A stretch of 37,387 bases of DNA from DASVWH01 sp036389715 (GTDB lineage: Bacteria > Acidobacteriota > Blastocatellia > Pyrinomonadales > Pyrinomonadaceae), in assembly GCA_036389715.1 (NCBI GenBank), contig DASVWH010000137.1, forward strand, positions 1 through 37,387, written 5' to 3'. How positions within the stretch are numbered: position 1 is the stretch's first letter; each line of letters starts with the position of its first letter. The translations under genes and the position numbers were made by a program. The notes beneath the pieces are model-generated. The model had not been told where the DNA came from. It made no database searches and saw nothing but the letters and a program-made list of their open reading frames with translations. Positions 16,187-24,113 of this stretch are shown one piece after another.

Positions 16187-16957
16187 ATGAGCGGAGAGCA
16201 GAAATGGCCGGATATGCTGTGGGTCGTGCGTCACGGCGAGAGCGCGGGCAATGTCGCGCGGGACGCCGCGGAGGCTGCGGGCCTGCCCGTGATAGATATT
16301 GCGCACCGCGATGTAGACGTGCCGCTCTCGCCGCTCGGCGAACGGCAGGCTGCGGCGCTCGGGCAGTGGTTCGGGGCGATGCCTGCCGAAGAGCGCCCGT
16401 CCGTCGTGCTCGTCTCGCCCTACGTTCGCGCACGCGAGACTGCGCGGCTGGTGCTCAAAGCCGCCGGGATCGAGCGCGGGGAGCTGACTTTTATCGCCGA
16501 CGAACGCTTGCGCGAAAAGGAGTTCGGGATTCTCGACAGGCTGACGGGCGTCGGCATCCGGCAGAAGTATCCGGAGCAGGCCGAGGCACGGACGGCGCTC
16601 GGCAAGTTCTACTACAGGCCGCCGGGCGGCGAGAGCTGGTGCGATGTAATCCTGCGCCTGCGCAGTGTGATAGACACTATCACGCGCGATTACCGCCGTG
16701 AGCGCGTGCTCGTCGTCAGCCATCAGGTCGTCGTCAACTGTTTCCGCTACCTGCTCGAAAGAATGACCGAAGAAGAGATACTCGCTCATGATCGTGCGGA
16801 AGAGATAGCCAACTGTTCCGTCACCTCCTACGGGTTCGACCCGCAGCGGGGCAAGCGCGGCAAGCTCGCGCTCAACCTCTTCAACTTCGTCGCGCCGCTC
16901 GAAGAAGCAGGCGAGAAGGTCACAACGAAATCCGATGTCCCCATCGCGCCGAAATAA
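16187..16957 (+). CDS. Histidine phosphatase family protein
   Basis: A 256-residue member of the phosphoglycerate mutase-like branch. The catalytic RHGESAGN motif (residues 15-22, H16 the phosphoacceptor) is followed by LSPLGERQAAALGQW, the active-site arginine in SPYVRARETA, the acid loop near EKEFGILDRLTG, and the second catalytic histidine in VLVVSHQVVVNCF. It is more likely a broad small-molecule phosphatase than a glycolytic mutase, since it lacks the mutase-specific insertions I would expect. Its stop lies directly against the GC-rich palindrome that precedes nnrD. Confidence 0.88.
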   Translation: MSGEQKWPDMLWVVRHGESAGNVARDAAEAAGLPVIDIAHRDVDVPLSPLGERQAAALGQWFGAMPAEERPSVVLVSPYVRARETARLVLKAAGIERGELTFIADERLREKEFGILDRLTGVGIRQKYPEQAEARTALGKFYYRPPGGESWCDVILRLRSVIDTITRDYRRERVLVVSHQVVVNCFRYLLERMTEEEILAHDRAEEIANCSVTSYGFDPQRGKRGKLALNLFNFVAPLEEAGEKVTTKSDVPIAPK

Positions 16958-16958
16958 C

Positions 16959-17062
16959 AGCAGCGGACAGGGAACGGAGGCCGGGGAACGGTCAAAACAG
17001 AAGGGCGCTGGCCGTCCGCTGCCCGAGCCCCGTCGCCCGCTCTCCGGCCCCCGTCCACTGCT
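16959..17062. repeat. GC-rich heptamer-phased palindrome before nnrD
   Basis: AGCAGCGGAC (16959-16968) pairs with GTCCACTGCT (17053-17062) at nine of ten positions. The right arm runs in exact 7-nt steps from 17014: GTCCGCT, GCCCGAG, CCCCGTC, GCCCGCT, CTCCGGC, CCCCGTC, CACTGCT. The left arm runs AGCGGAC, AGGGAAC, GGAGGCC, GGGGAAC. An alternative pairing, CAGCGGAC (16961-16968) with GTCCGCTG (17014-17021), is perfect. It exactly fills the space between the phosphatase stop (16957) and the conserved nnrD start (17064). Confidence 0.6.
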
Positions 17063-17063
17063 C

Positions 17064-17948
17064 TTGACGCCTGGCCTCTTGCGACGTTGGCCTCTGCCGC
17101 GGCCCGACGAAGAGGGCGATAAGGAAGACCGCGGGCGCGTGCTGGTCGTCGGCGGGTCGAGCCAGATGCCGGGCGCTGTGATTCTCGCCGGGACGGCCGC
17201 GCTTCGCGCAGGGGCGGGCAAGCTCCAGATCGCAACGCCTCGCAGTATCTCGCAACTGATCGCGGCGGCCATCCCGGAGTCGCGCGTCTTCGCGCTGCCC
17301 GAGACGAAGACCGGGGGCCTCTCGCCCGCAGGCGCTGCCGAGTTGCTTGAGCGTGCGAACATGGTCCAGGCCGTGCTCTTCGGGCCGGGAATGATTGATG
17401 CGAGCGCCGTCGAAAGGCTGGTCGGGAAGCTGCTGCCGGGCATCGAGCGGGCGACGGTCATCCTCGATGCGGAGGCGCTCGGGTGTTTGACCGGGGCGCC
17501 CGACGCCCTTTTCTGCCTGGGCGGTAAGGCCATCCTGACGCCGCACGCCGGAGAGATGGCGAAGATGCTGGGTATCAGTAAAGAGGCCGTCGCGCGTGAT
17601 GCGCTCGGGACTGCACGGCGTGCGGCGGCGGCTTTGCGCGCCGTCGTCGCCCTCAAAGGGGCGGAAACCTTCATCACCGCGCCGCAGACGCGCAAGGTCT
17701 ACTGCAATCGCAGCGGCAACGTCGGTCTGGCCACTTCCGGGTCGGGCGATACGCTGTCGGGCATCGTGGCGGGGCTCGCGGCGCGCGGGGCGCTGCCGTT
17801 ACAGGCTGCGGCCTGGGGCGTCTATCTACACGGGCGCGCGGGCGACGTGCTGGCTAAACGCATCGGGCGGTTGGGTTTTCTGGCGCGTGAGTTACTGGCG
17901 GAAGTGCCCGCGCTGATGGCCGGGCTGGAAGCACGTCAGGGACGCTGA
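17064..17948 (+). CDS. nnrD: ADP/ATP-dependent NAD(P)H-hydrate dehydratase
   Basis: A ribokinase-like YjeF C-domain enzyme that repairs hydrated NAD(P)H by nucleotide-dependent dehydration. Signatures: TPGLLRRWPLPRPDE at the start, GRVLVVGGSSQMPGAVILAG, AALRAGAGKLQ, LFGPGM, VILDAEAL, ILTPHAGEMAKML, LKGAETFI and the nucleotide-site GSGDTLSGIVAGL. The NnrE epimerase domain, often fused at the N-terminus, is absent. I place the start at TTG 17064 (294 residues) because family similarity begins there. The alternative ATG at 16935 would overlap the phosphatase gene by 23 nt and add 43 Arg/Pro/Ser-rich residues translated from the palindrome. No clear ribosome-binding site supports either, so the start is uncertain. 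Confidence 0.88.
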   Translation: MTPGLLRRWPLPRPDEEGDKEDRGRVLVVGGSSQMPGAVILAGTAALRAGAGKLQIATPRSISQLIAAAIPESRVFALPETKTGGLSPAGAAELLERANMVQAVLFGPGMIDASAVERLVGKLLPGIERATVILDAEALGCLTGAPDALFCLGGKAILTPHAGEMAKMLGISKEAVARDALGTARRAAAALRAVVALKGAETFITAPQTRKVYCNRSGNVGLATSGSGDTLSGIVAGLAARGALPLQAAAWGVYLHGRAGDVLAKRIGRLGFLARELLAEVPALMAGLEARQGR

Positions 17949-18009
17949 ATACAGGCCCTCCGTGAGCGCCGCACACTTTCAGTTGCCGTGCCGTGAGAGG
18001 CTCAAAAAC

Positions 18010-18027
18010 GGCGGCTCATTCGCCGCT
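18010..18027 (+). terminator. Weak hairpin after nnrD
   Basis: GCGGC (18011-18015) pairs with GCCGC (18022-18026) around TCATTC, with one G-T closing pair. No proper T tract follows. It is the only candidate terminator in the 174-nt gap between convergent nnrD and the small minus-strand gene. Confidence 0.25.
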
Positions 18028-18122
18028 TGAATCCGACAGACGATATAACTCCGGCTCTCCGTCACGCGCGGTCATCGCATCCTGTGACTCTGTCAAACCC
18101 GGTCGCCGAGCGCCGCTGTCGC

Positions 18123-18380
18123 TCAATCACGCCCTTTTCTCTTCTGCCAGTGTTCGACGGGCAAGGGCCTGCCGTCTTCTGCGGACGCGGCATAGACGGA
18201 CTGCCACTCGCCGGGAGCGACCGCCATGTTGACGAACTTCGTGCCGAGCGACTGGCTGCCTCCGTAGAGCACCAGCGTGCCCTCGCCGACGATCTCAACC
18301 CTGTCGGCAAAGACGCCCAGCTCCTGCCCGTTCGTCAATTTGATCCACCAGTAATACCGCCCATAATCGCTTGCCGCCAT
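18123..18380 (-). CDS. Small protein of unknown function, 85 residues
   Basis: I do not recognise this family. The product starts MAASDYGRYYWWIKLTNGQE, is aromatic and beta-rich in its first half, includes EIVGEGTLVLYGG, and ends in a basic tail (WQKRKGRD). There is no signal peptide and no membrane segment. GGGAGG lies about 6 nt before the ATG, and a promoter-like pair sits at 18402-18429, so it is likely a real, separately expressed gene. It stands between convergent nnrD and the SIS-domain gene. The alternating pattern could be a small beta-barrel, but that is a guess. Confidence 0.65.
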   Translation of the reverse strand: MAASDYGRYYWWIKLTNGQELGVFADRVEIVGEGTLVLYGGSQSLGTKFVNMAVAPGEWQSVYAASAEDGRPLPVEHWQKRKGRD

Positions 18381-18401
18381 AGAAGCCTCCCTCGGGACAA
18401 T

Positions 18402-18429
18402 TCTATACCTGTTGGCGAAGCCCTGTCTT
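18402..18429 (-). promoter_or_regulatory. Candidate promoter of the 85-residue protein gene
   Basis: On the minus strand, AAGACA (18429-18424) and TATAGA (18407-18402) are 16 nt apart, and TAGAAT overlaps the -10 as an alternative. The leader would be short, with GGGAGG before the ATG at 18380. Confidence 0.35.
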
Positions 18430-18487
18430 GAGAAATTTACGAACGGGCAGAGGCCAATCCCCGGCGGGCTAGGGCGGGCGCGTTACT

Positions 18488-19522
18488 CTAGAGCGTGCGC
18501 GTTACTTTCGAGAGCGAGCGCGGAGCGTCCGGGTCCAGCCCCTTGGCCTCTGCGAGCAGGGCCGCGAAGAGCTGGCCTGGAATAATGTAGGGAACGGGCG
18601 CGAGAAATTCGCCAATCTCGTCGGGCATGATGATCGCACGCGAGCAGGCGCTGGCCGCTTCGCGGTCGGAGGTAATGGCCAGAGTGTCTGCGCGCAATTC
18701 GCGCAGCCTGTTAAGCAGGACCTTGACGCCGTCGAGCATAGCGCCCGGCGGGGCGAAGAGCAGGACCGGGAAGTGGCGCTCGACCATCGCCAGCGGGCCG
18801 TGCAGGAAGTCCGCCGACGAGAAACGCTCGGCCACTACGTAGCAGGTCTCCATCAGCTTGAGCGCCAACTCGTAAGCGTTGCCGTAAATCAGGCCGCGCC
18901 CGACCACCACGCAGTTTTCCATGAAGACGTAGCGCTCGACCAGCTCCCTGAGCTGCGGCTGCAACTCCAGGGCGCGGGCCGCGTAAGCCGGAATGGCCTG
19001 GTAGGACGCAATCGCCGCGCTCGGGGAGAGCGCCGCCGCCAGCATGTAAAAGAGCATCATCTGCCCCGTGTAGGTCTTGGTCGCCGCGACGGAGCGCTCG
19101 CGCCCGCCGTGCATCAGCAGCGTCTCGTCTACGATGCCGCTCATGGTGGACTGCGGCTCGTTGGTTATCCCGACCGTGTAAGCGCCGCCGTCGCGCGCGT
19201 TGTCGAGGACGCGGTTGATGTCTTCGCCCTCGCCGGACTGCGAGACGCCGACGACGAGAGCCCGCTTGAGATTGAGCTTCGCGCCGTAGACCGTATGCAC
19301 GGAGGGCGCGGCCAGCGAGACAGGAATCCCGGTGGTTATCTCCAGCAGGTAACGACCGAAGAGCGCGGCGTTATCGGAGCTGCCCCGCGCCACCAGGACG
19401 ATCAGGTCAAGGTCGCGCCCCTTGAGGAATGCGCCGAGCCGCTCGACCTTGCCCCGCTCTTCATGAATAGTGCGCGCCAGGGCCTCCGGCTGCTCCGCTA
19501 TCTCCTGAAGCATTAAGGACAA
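18488..19522 (-). CDS. Two-SIS-domain sugar-phosphate isomerase/deaminase
   Basis: A GlmS-like isomerase half without the glutaminase domain, about 344 residues. The first SIS domain contains LIVLVARGSSDNAALFGRYL and the phosphosugar loop VVGVSQSGEGEDI with GITNEPQSTM; the second contains CVVVGRGLIYGNAYELALK and the substrate-lid HGPLAMVE. Stand-alone proteins like this include NagB-II-type glucosamine-6-phosphate deaminases and AgaS/FrlB-type enzymes. It lacks its own ammonia source, so catabolic deamination or isomerisation of an amino sugar phosphate is likelier than synthesis. The start is uncertain: TTG 19522 has AAGG 8 nt upstream, ATG 19513 gives the usual MLQEIAEQPEAL N-terminus, and ATG 19549 is also in frame. 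The motif AGTAACGCGC spans the 3' end twice. Confidence 0.87.
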   Translation of the reverse strand: MSLMLQEIAEQPEALARTIHEERGKVERLGAFLKGRDLDLIVLVARGSSDNAALFGRYLLEITTGIPVSLAAPSVHTVYGAKLNLKRALVVGVSQSGEGEDINRVLDNARDGGAYTVGITNEPQSTMSGIVDETLLMHGGRERSVAATKTYTGQMMLFYMLAAALSPSAAIASYQAIPAYAARALELQPQLRELVERYVFMENCVVVGRGLIYGNAYELALKLMETCYVVAERFSSADFLHGPLAMVERHFPVLLFAPPGAMLDGVKVLLNRLRELRADTLAITSDREAASACSRAIIMPDEIGEFLAPVPYIIPGQLFAALLAEAKGLDPDAPRSLSKVTRTL

Positions 19523-19646
19523 GATGATGACCTTTCGATGAGCGAGCATGGCCGGACCGGATGTCCCGCAACGGCATCCGGCCCGGAATCCGGGACGGGA
19601 TAAAGAAGCCCGCCGGGGCCGGGACTATTTCTTGAAGGATGCTCGA

Positions 19647-20345
19647 TTACGGCTCTCGTCCCTGCGGGGTGCGGGTGGACGCTGCGAGCGACGCGAGCAC
19701 CTGGTTGGCCGCATCGCGGGCCGCCTCCCTGAGCTGGTATTCGGTCTGAGACGAACCCCGTCTGGTCGTGCGGCCCCCGATGCCGATTGGTCCTCTGCGT
19801 GAGCCCTGGAAGGCGCGCCCGCTGGTCTTGACCTTCCCGGTCTCGGGCGTGAAGACTGTGAAACGAATGAAGAGGTCGTCCGGGTTGATGTTGTTGATGG
19901 ACGAAGCGGGATCGAACGTGCTCAATTCCAGCTCCAGCCAGACGACGTAGACATCCTTAGTGGACTTGGCGCGCTTGACCGCTTCGGAGCGGTCCATCAT
20001 GTCGCGCCCGCCCGTCACGGCAGCGGTCGAAGCCTCGCCGATGCGCTGTGTGAAGCTGTCGCGCATCGAGTCGTAGAGGTAGGCGGGGATGTTGGCCATC
20101 GTGCCGCGCCCGTTGGTGCAGACGAAGAGCGAGAGCTGGAGCTTTTCGGGCTTCGGCGCGGGCGGCACGGGCCGGGCTGCTTCCGCCGGAGCGGGCGTGG
20201 GCGTCGGCGAAGGGTTCTTCCGCACCTTGCGGCCCGACTGGCCCGGGGCCGCGCCCGCTGCCGCGAAGATTAAAAGGGAGCAGACAAACAGCGCCGGGAG
20301 CGGGGCCGTCAAAGCCCTCCTCGAAACTAGGCTCGACTGTCGCAT
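19647..20345 (-). CDS. Exported protein of unknown function with proline-rich linker
   Basis: About 232 residues from the ATG at 20345. I chose this start because GGAGAAAGG lies 7 nt upstream and the product begins with a signal sequence (MRQSSLVSRRALTA, then hydrophobic LFVCSLLIFAAAGAA). An upstream in-frame ATG at 20453 adds a cysteine-rich stretch that looks non-coding. After a Pro/Thr/Ala linker (SPTPTPAPAEAARP) comes a domain of about 150 residues with LQLSLFVCTNGRG, MMDRSEAVKRAKSTKDVYVVWLEL, an Asn-rich turn and FTVFTPETGKVKTSG. It ends in a Gly/Arg loop and a helix. I do not recognise the domain. It is 111 nt downstream of the deacylase-like gene on the same strand and may be cotranscribed. 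Confidence 0.7.
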   Translation of the reverse strand: MRQSSLVSRRALTAPLPALFVCSLLIFAAAGAAPGQSGRKVRKNPSPTPTPAPAEAARPVPPAPKPEKLQLSLFVCTNGRGTMANIPAYLYDSMRDSFTQRIGEASTAAVTGGRDMMDRSEAVKRAKSTKDVYVVWLELELSTFDPASSINNINPDDLFIRFTVFTPETGKVKTSGRAFQGSRRGPIGIGGRTTRRGSSQTEYQLREAARDAANQVLASLAASTRTPQGREP

Positions 20346-20456
20346 CGGTTGACCTTTCTCCTTGCTGAGTTCGACTATCGCACCGCAACAACAGCGCACG
20401 GCTCTCGCACGGTCTTCCGCCGCGGGCTCTCCGCTGCTGTGTAAACCCTTCATCCT

Positions 20457-22187
20457 CTAAGGATTATCGTCCGCCTGGCGGGCCTCCCGCCGCCGGTAGC
20501 CGGGGCCCCGCAGGACGCGGCCCGCGAGCGCCGGAGTGCGTCGGCCCTGGTCCACGCTCAACTGCCCGTTGATGATAACGTAAGCGATGCCTTCCGCATA
20601 CTGGTTCGGGGCTTCAAAGGTCGAGCGGTCGCGAACGCGGCCCGCATCGAAGATGGTGATGTCGGCGTACATGCCTTCGCGCAGCACCCCGCGCCCGTCG
20701 AGCCTGACGCGCGCGGCCGCAAGCCCCGTCATCTTATGCACGGCCTCTTCGAGGCTCAACAGGTGTTCGTCGCGGACGTAGCGCGAGAGGATGCGCGGGT
20801 ACGAGCCCCAGCCGCGCGGGTGGCCCTTGGCCGCAGCGAGCGGGCCGTCCGTCGCACGTGCGCCGCTGTCCGTGCAGATCGAGACGAAGGGCGTGCGCAG
20901 CGCCGCGCGCAGGTCGTCCTCCGACATCATGAAATAGATGGCGCTCGTCTGACCGTGATCGGCCAGGATGAGGTCGAAGAGCGCGTCGAGCGGCTCGGTC
21001 TTCTGCGCCGCGGCTATCTCTGAGATGCGCTTGCCCTGCGTCCATTCGAGGTCGCGGTTGACGACCGAGCTGATGAGGACGCCGCCCGCCTCGCCGCTCC
21101 CCAGGTAGATATTCTCCCAGTCGTTCGAGTCCGTCATAATCTCGCGCTTGAGACGCGCGCGCGTTTCGCGGTCGCCGAGCCGCTTGAGCATACTCTGCGT
21201 GCCGCCTTCGAGCGCCCAGGGCGGCAGGCAGGCCGTCAGAGAAGTGCTCGCCGCCGTGTAGGGATAGGCATTCGCCCCGATGTCCAGCCCGCGTGCGCGC
21301 GCCGCCTCGATGCGCTTCAGGACTTCGGGCATCCGTCCCCAGTTCTTCTTGTAAGCCGTCTTCAAGTGCCAGATTTCGACGGGGATGTGCGCCAGCCGCG
21401 CGATCTCGAAGACCTCTTCGAGCGAGGCGTCCAGCGCATTGGCCTCGCTCCGCTGGTGCGTCGCGTAGATGCCGCCGTAGCGGGCCGCCACCTTCGCCAG
21501 CTCGACCAGCTCGCTCGTCAGGGCAAAGCGCGCCGGGACATACTGGAGCGATGTCGAGAGACCGAGCGCGCCGTCCTCCATCGCGCTGGCGACGAGCCTG
21601 CGCATCTCTATCAATTCGTCAACGCTCGGCGCGCGATTGTCAAAGCCGATGACGTAGGCGCGGACCTGCGTTGCGCCGACGAATGTGCCCAGGTTGACGC
21701 CCACCCCCTGGCGCTCCAGGCGGCCGAAGTATTCGCCGAGCGTGCGCCAGTCCACCTTCAGATGATAGCGGCGGTAGTAGTCTGCGTCCTCTGCAATCAG
21801 CCGTTCGTTGATCGGCGCGACGGAGCTGCCCTCGCCCGTCACCTCCGTCGTCACGCCCTGCATGACCTTGCTCATCGCGCGCGGGTCAATCAGCAGGTTG
21901 GTCTCCGATTGGCCCAGCATGTCTATGAAACCGGGCGCGACGACGAGCCCCCGCGCGTCAATCACGCGCCGCGCACGCGCCCTGCCTACCTTGCCGATGC
22001 GCGCGATGCGGTCGCCCTTAATGGCCAGGTCCGCCTCGTAAGCCGGGCGGCCCGTGCCGTCAACGATGCGGCCGTTCCTGATGATGAGATCGTATTCCGC
22101 AGCGGGCTCGGCCGCGCCGGAGGGAAGCGATGTGGAAAGCGAGACGGCCATCAGCATGAGCAGCCCTATTGTTGCCACTGGTCTCAT
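20457..22187 (-). CDS. Exported N-acyl-D-amino-acid deacylase family amidohydrolase, atypical metal site
   Basis: A 576-residue amidohydrolase with a signal peptide (1-26). The family N-terminus is clear: YDLIIRNGRIVDGTGRPAY, IKGDRIARIG, VVAPGFID. The first metal motif is altered: where D-aminoacylases have FID-x-H-x-H, this reads FIDMLGQSE, putting L91 and Q93 at the histidine positions. Later elements remain: TTEVTGEGSS (the position of the cysteine ligand in D-aminoacylase, here not Cys), H244 in YATHQRSEAN, H274 in VEIWHLK and D440 in SICTDSGARATDG, then HPRGWGSYPRILSRY. It may use one metal with relocated ligands, or hydrolyse a different amide such as a dipeptide. GGAG precedes the ATG. 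It diverges from murE, hinting at a cell-wall link. Confidence 0.82.
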   Translation of the reverse strand: MRPVATIGLLMLMAVSLSTSLPSGAAEPAAEYDLIIRNGRIVDGTGRPAYEADLAIKGDRIARIGKVGRARARRVIDARGLVVAPGFIDMLGQSETNLLIDPRAMSKVMQGVTTEVTGEGSSVAPINERLIAEDADYYRRYHLKVDWRTLGEYFGRLERQGVGVNLGTFVGATQVRAYVIGFDNRAPSVDELIEMRRLVASAMEDGALGLSTSLQYVPARFALTSELVELAKVAARYGGIYATHQRSEANALDASLEEVFEIARLAHIPVEIWHLKTAYKKNWGRMPEVLKRIEAARARGLDIGANAYPYTAASTSLTACLPPWALEGGTQSMLKRLGDRETRARLKREIMTDSNDWENIYLGSGEAGGVLISSVVNRDLEWTQGKRISEIAAAQKTEPLDALFDLILADHGQTSAIYFMMSEDDLRAALRTPFVSICTDSGARATDGPLAAAKGHPRGWGSYPRILSRYVRDEHLLSLEEAVHKMTGLAAARVRLDGRGVLREGMYADITIFDAGRVRDRSTFEAPNQYAEGIAYVIINGQLSVDQGRRTPALAGRVLRGPGYRRREARQADDNP

Positions 22188-22265
22188 AACAACTCCGCGG
22201 GGAAGAGAGAATGAAGAACACTGCGCGCCACTGCCGCCACTTCGAAGAGCAACTCTTCGCAGAGC

Positions 22266-22294
22266 ATTCTGCCTGCATCAACGCTTTGTGGCAA
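22266..22294 (-). promoter_or_regulatory. Candidate promoter of the deacylase-like gene
   Basis: On the minus strand TTGCCA (22294-22289) and CAGAAT (22271-22266) are separated by 17 nt, in the 224-nt region between divergent genes. The -10 is poor. For murE, TTGACT (22338-22343) is a possible -35, but the best -10 (TTAAAT, 22365-22370) is too far downstream to call. Confidence 0.3.
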
Positions 22295-22411
22295 GAGTGT
22301 GCTCGTAGATGATAATCTCAACGGGTGAGCAGGGACGTTGACTATGAGCATCCTTCAGCCGGTTTTAAATTAAGCTCTGAATCTCTTAGCAAACTCGACG
22401 GGCGGTGAATA

Positions 22412-23911
22412 GTGACTGACGGAACAAAGCATGGACGAAGCGTCGTCGCCGGAGAAGTGGCCCGGGCGATCAACGGAAAACTGACCGGAAGCGAGCGCAC
22501 GCAAGTGCTCGACGTAACGCACGATTCGAGACGCGTCGGCGCGGGCAGCCTCTTCGTCGCCGTCCGCGGCGAACACCTGGACGCGCATCGCTTCATCGCA
22601 CAGGTGATGGAACAGGGAGCGGTCGGTGTTATCTCGGAACTCGAATGCCCGGCGGATTTCGGCGGGGTCTGGCTGCAAGTGGACGACGCGCGGCGTGCGA
22701 TGGCCGCGGCTGCGGCCGAGGTTCACGGGCATCCTTCGCGCGAGCTGCGGCTTGTCGGCATCACCGGGACCAACGGCAAGACGACGACCACTTATCTCGT
22801 CGCCGCCATCGCGGAGGCCGCGGGCGAGCCGGTGGCGATGACGACCACGGTCGAATACCGGATAGACAAAGAACGCTGGAAAGCCGAGCGCACGACGCCG
22901 GAAGCGACCGATATGCAGCGCTTTTTGCGCCGCGCGGTCTCGGCTGGCTGCCCCATGGCCGTGATGGAAAGCTCTTCGCAGGCGATTGATCTTCATCGCT
23001 GTGACGGGCTTCGTTACAGCGTCGCCGTCTTCACCAACCTGACGCGCGATCACCTGGACTATCACGGGACGATGGAGAACTATTTCGCCGCCAAGCGCAG
23101 GCTCTTCGACGGCAGCCTCGGAGAGCCGCCGGGAATCTCCGTCATTAACATGGACGACCGTTACGGCGTGGAGCTGGCGCGCGAGCTTGAAGCAAAGGGC
23201 GAGCGCGTGCTGCATTATGCGCTTGGCGCCGGGGCGGAGGTGACGGCCTCGGAAGTCGAGCACTCGCTGGCGGGGATGCGCTTTCGCCTGCACACGCCGC
23301 AGGGAGAGCGTATGCTGCATTCGCCTCTCGTCGGGCGTCCGCACATCTACAACATCCTGGCGGCGACGGCGAGCGGGCTGGCGCTCGGCTACGGGCTGGA
23401 CATCATCGCGCGCGCGATTGAGAGCTGCGGGGGCGCGCCCGGCCGCTTCGAGCGCGTCCCGCACGCGGGCGATTTCAGCGTCATAGTAGATTACGCGCAC
23501 ACCGACGACGCGCTCGTCAACGCGCTCAGCACCGCGCGTGACGTGACGGAGGGGAGAATCATCACTGTGTTTGGCTGCGGCGGCGACCGCGACCACTCAA
23601 AGCGCGCGCCGATGGGCCGGGCCGCCGCGAGCCTCAGCGATGTCATTATCCTGACCTCCGACAACCCGCGCACGGAAGACCCTTTGAAGATTCTCGCGGA
23701 TGTCGAAGCCGGGATGCAGGAGGCTTCAAAGCCATACAGCAAAATCCCGGATCGCCGCCAGGCCATCCGCCGCGCAATCGCCGAAGCGCGCACCGGCGAC
23801 CTGGTCATCATCGCAGGCAAAGGCCACGAGGATTACCAGATCATCGGACACAACGTCTCGCACTTTGACGACAAGGAAGTGGCGCGCGAAGCCCTGCAAG
23901 AGCGCGGCTGA
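22412..23911 (+). CDS. murE: UDP-MurNAc-L-Ala-D-Glu:meso-DAP ligase MurE
   Basis: A 499-residue Mur ligase that adds the third stem-peptide residue in peptidoglycan synthesis, in the cytosol. The N-terminal UDP-binding domain has VTHDSRRVGAGSLFVAVRG; the ATPase domain has the P-loop GITGTNGKTTT (116-126), MESSSQAIDLHR and FTNLTRDHLDYHGTMENY; the C-terminal domain has VDYAHTDDAL, FGCGGDRDHSKR and DNPR (about 417-420). DNPR is the recognised signature for meso-diaminopimelate rather than lysine. The start is GTG 22412, the only start giving the full N-domain. The gene is not in a dcw cluster here, so it may be a relocated sole copy or a second one. DAP decarboxylase lies 1.7 kb beyond it. Confidence 0.95.
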   Translation: MTDGTKHGRSVVAGEVARAINGKLTGSERTQVLDVTHDSRRVGAGSLFVAVRGEHLDAHRFIAQVMEQGAVGVISELECPADFGGVWLQVDDARRAMAAAAAEVHGHPSRELRLVGITGTNGKTTTTYLVAAIAEAAGEPVAMTTTVEYRIDKERWKAERTTPEATDMQRFLRRAVSAGCPMAVMESSSQAIDLHRCDGLRYSVAVFTNLTRDHLDYHGTMENYFAAKRRLFDGSLGEPPGISVINMDDRYGVELARELEAKGERVLHYALGAGAEVTASEVEHSLAGMRFRLHTPQGERMLHSPLVGRPHIYNILAATASGLALGYGLDIIARAIESCGGAPGRFERVPHAGDFSVIVDYAHTDDALVNALSTARDVTEGRIITVFGCGGDRDHSKRAPMGRAAASLSDVIILTSDNPRTEDPLKILADVEAGMQEASKPYSKIPDRRQAIRRAIAEARTGDLVIIAGKGHEDYQIIGHNVSHFDDKEVAREALQERG

Positions 23912-23944
23912 AGACTGGAAAGTCCTTGGCTGGAAGCAGGCTGG

Positions 23945-24075
23945 GCCGGAAAGTCGTTGAAAGAGAGCGGGTTAGACTGTCAGGGGAGAAAAGGGATGCG
24001 CCGCGAGCGCTCGTCTTCAACGGCCCGGATTTTCTCTTTACGCTTTAACCTTTCACCCTCTTCCGCTTCTGCGAA
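23945..24075. repeat. Phased imperfect palindrome between convergent murE and the APC gene
   Basis: A purine-rich left arm containing GGGTTAGA and GGGGAGAAAA faces a right arm in 7-nt steps: TTTTCTC, TTTACGC, TTTAACC, TTTCACC, CTCTTCC, GCTTCTG. Reverse-complemented, the right arm includes GGTTAAA and GAGAAAA in the same order as the left. Pairing is imperfect but spans over 80 nt. Its position between converging genes would suit a two-way terminator. Confidence 0.45.
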
Positions 24076-24092
24076 CTCATCGGCTCCAGGTA

Positions 24093-24107
24093 AAGCCGCG
24101 ACGGCTT
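24093..24107 (-). terminator. Candidate terminator of the APC transporter gene
   Basis: On the minus strand AAGCCG, a TCG loop and CGGCTT form a 6-bp hairpin 7 nt after the stop codon, and the next bases extend the T run slightly (TTTACC). Short stem and short T tract make it a weak call. Confidence 0.35.
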
Positions 24108-24113
24108 CCGGGC

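Noticed and set aside
15998..17695. 565-codon minus-strand frame across the phosphatase and nnrD
   Set aside because: It crosses two well-supported genes and a palindrome, and its product shows only low-complexity Arg/Ser/Ala sequence.
22338..22370. murE promoter from TTGACT and TTAAAT
   Set aside because: The two hexamers are 21 nt apart, too far for a normal sigma70 promoter.
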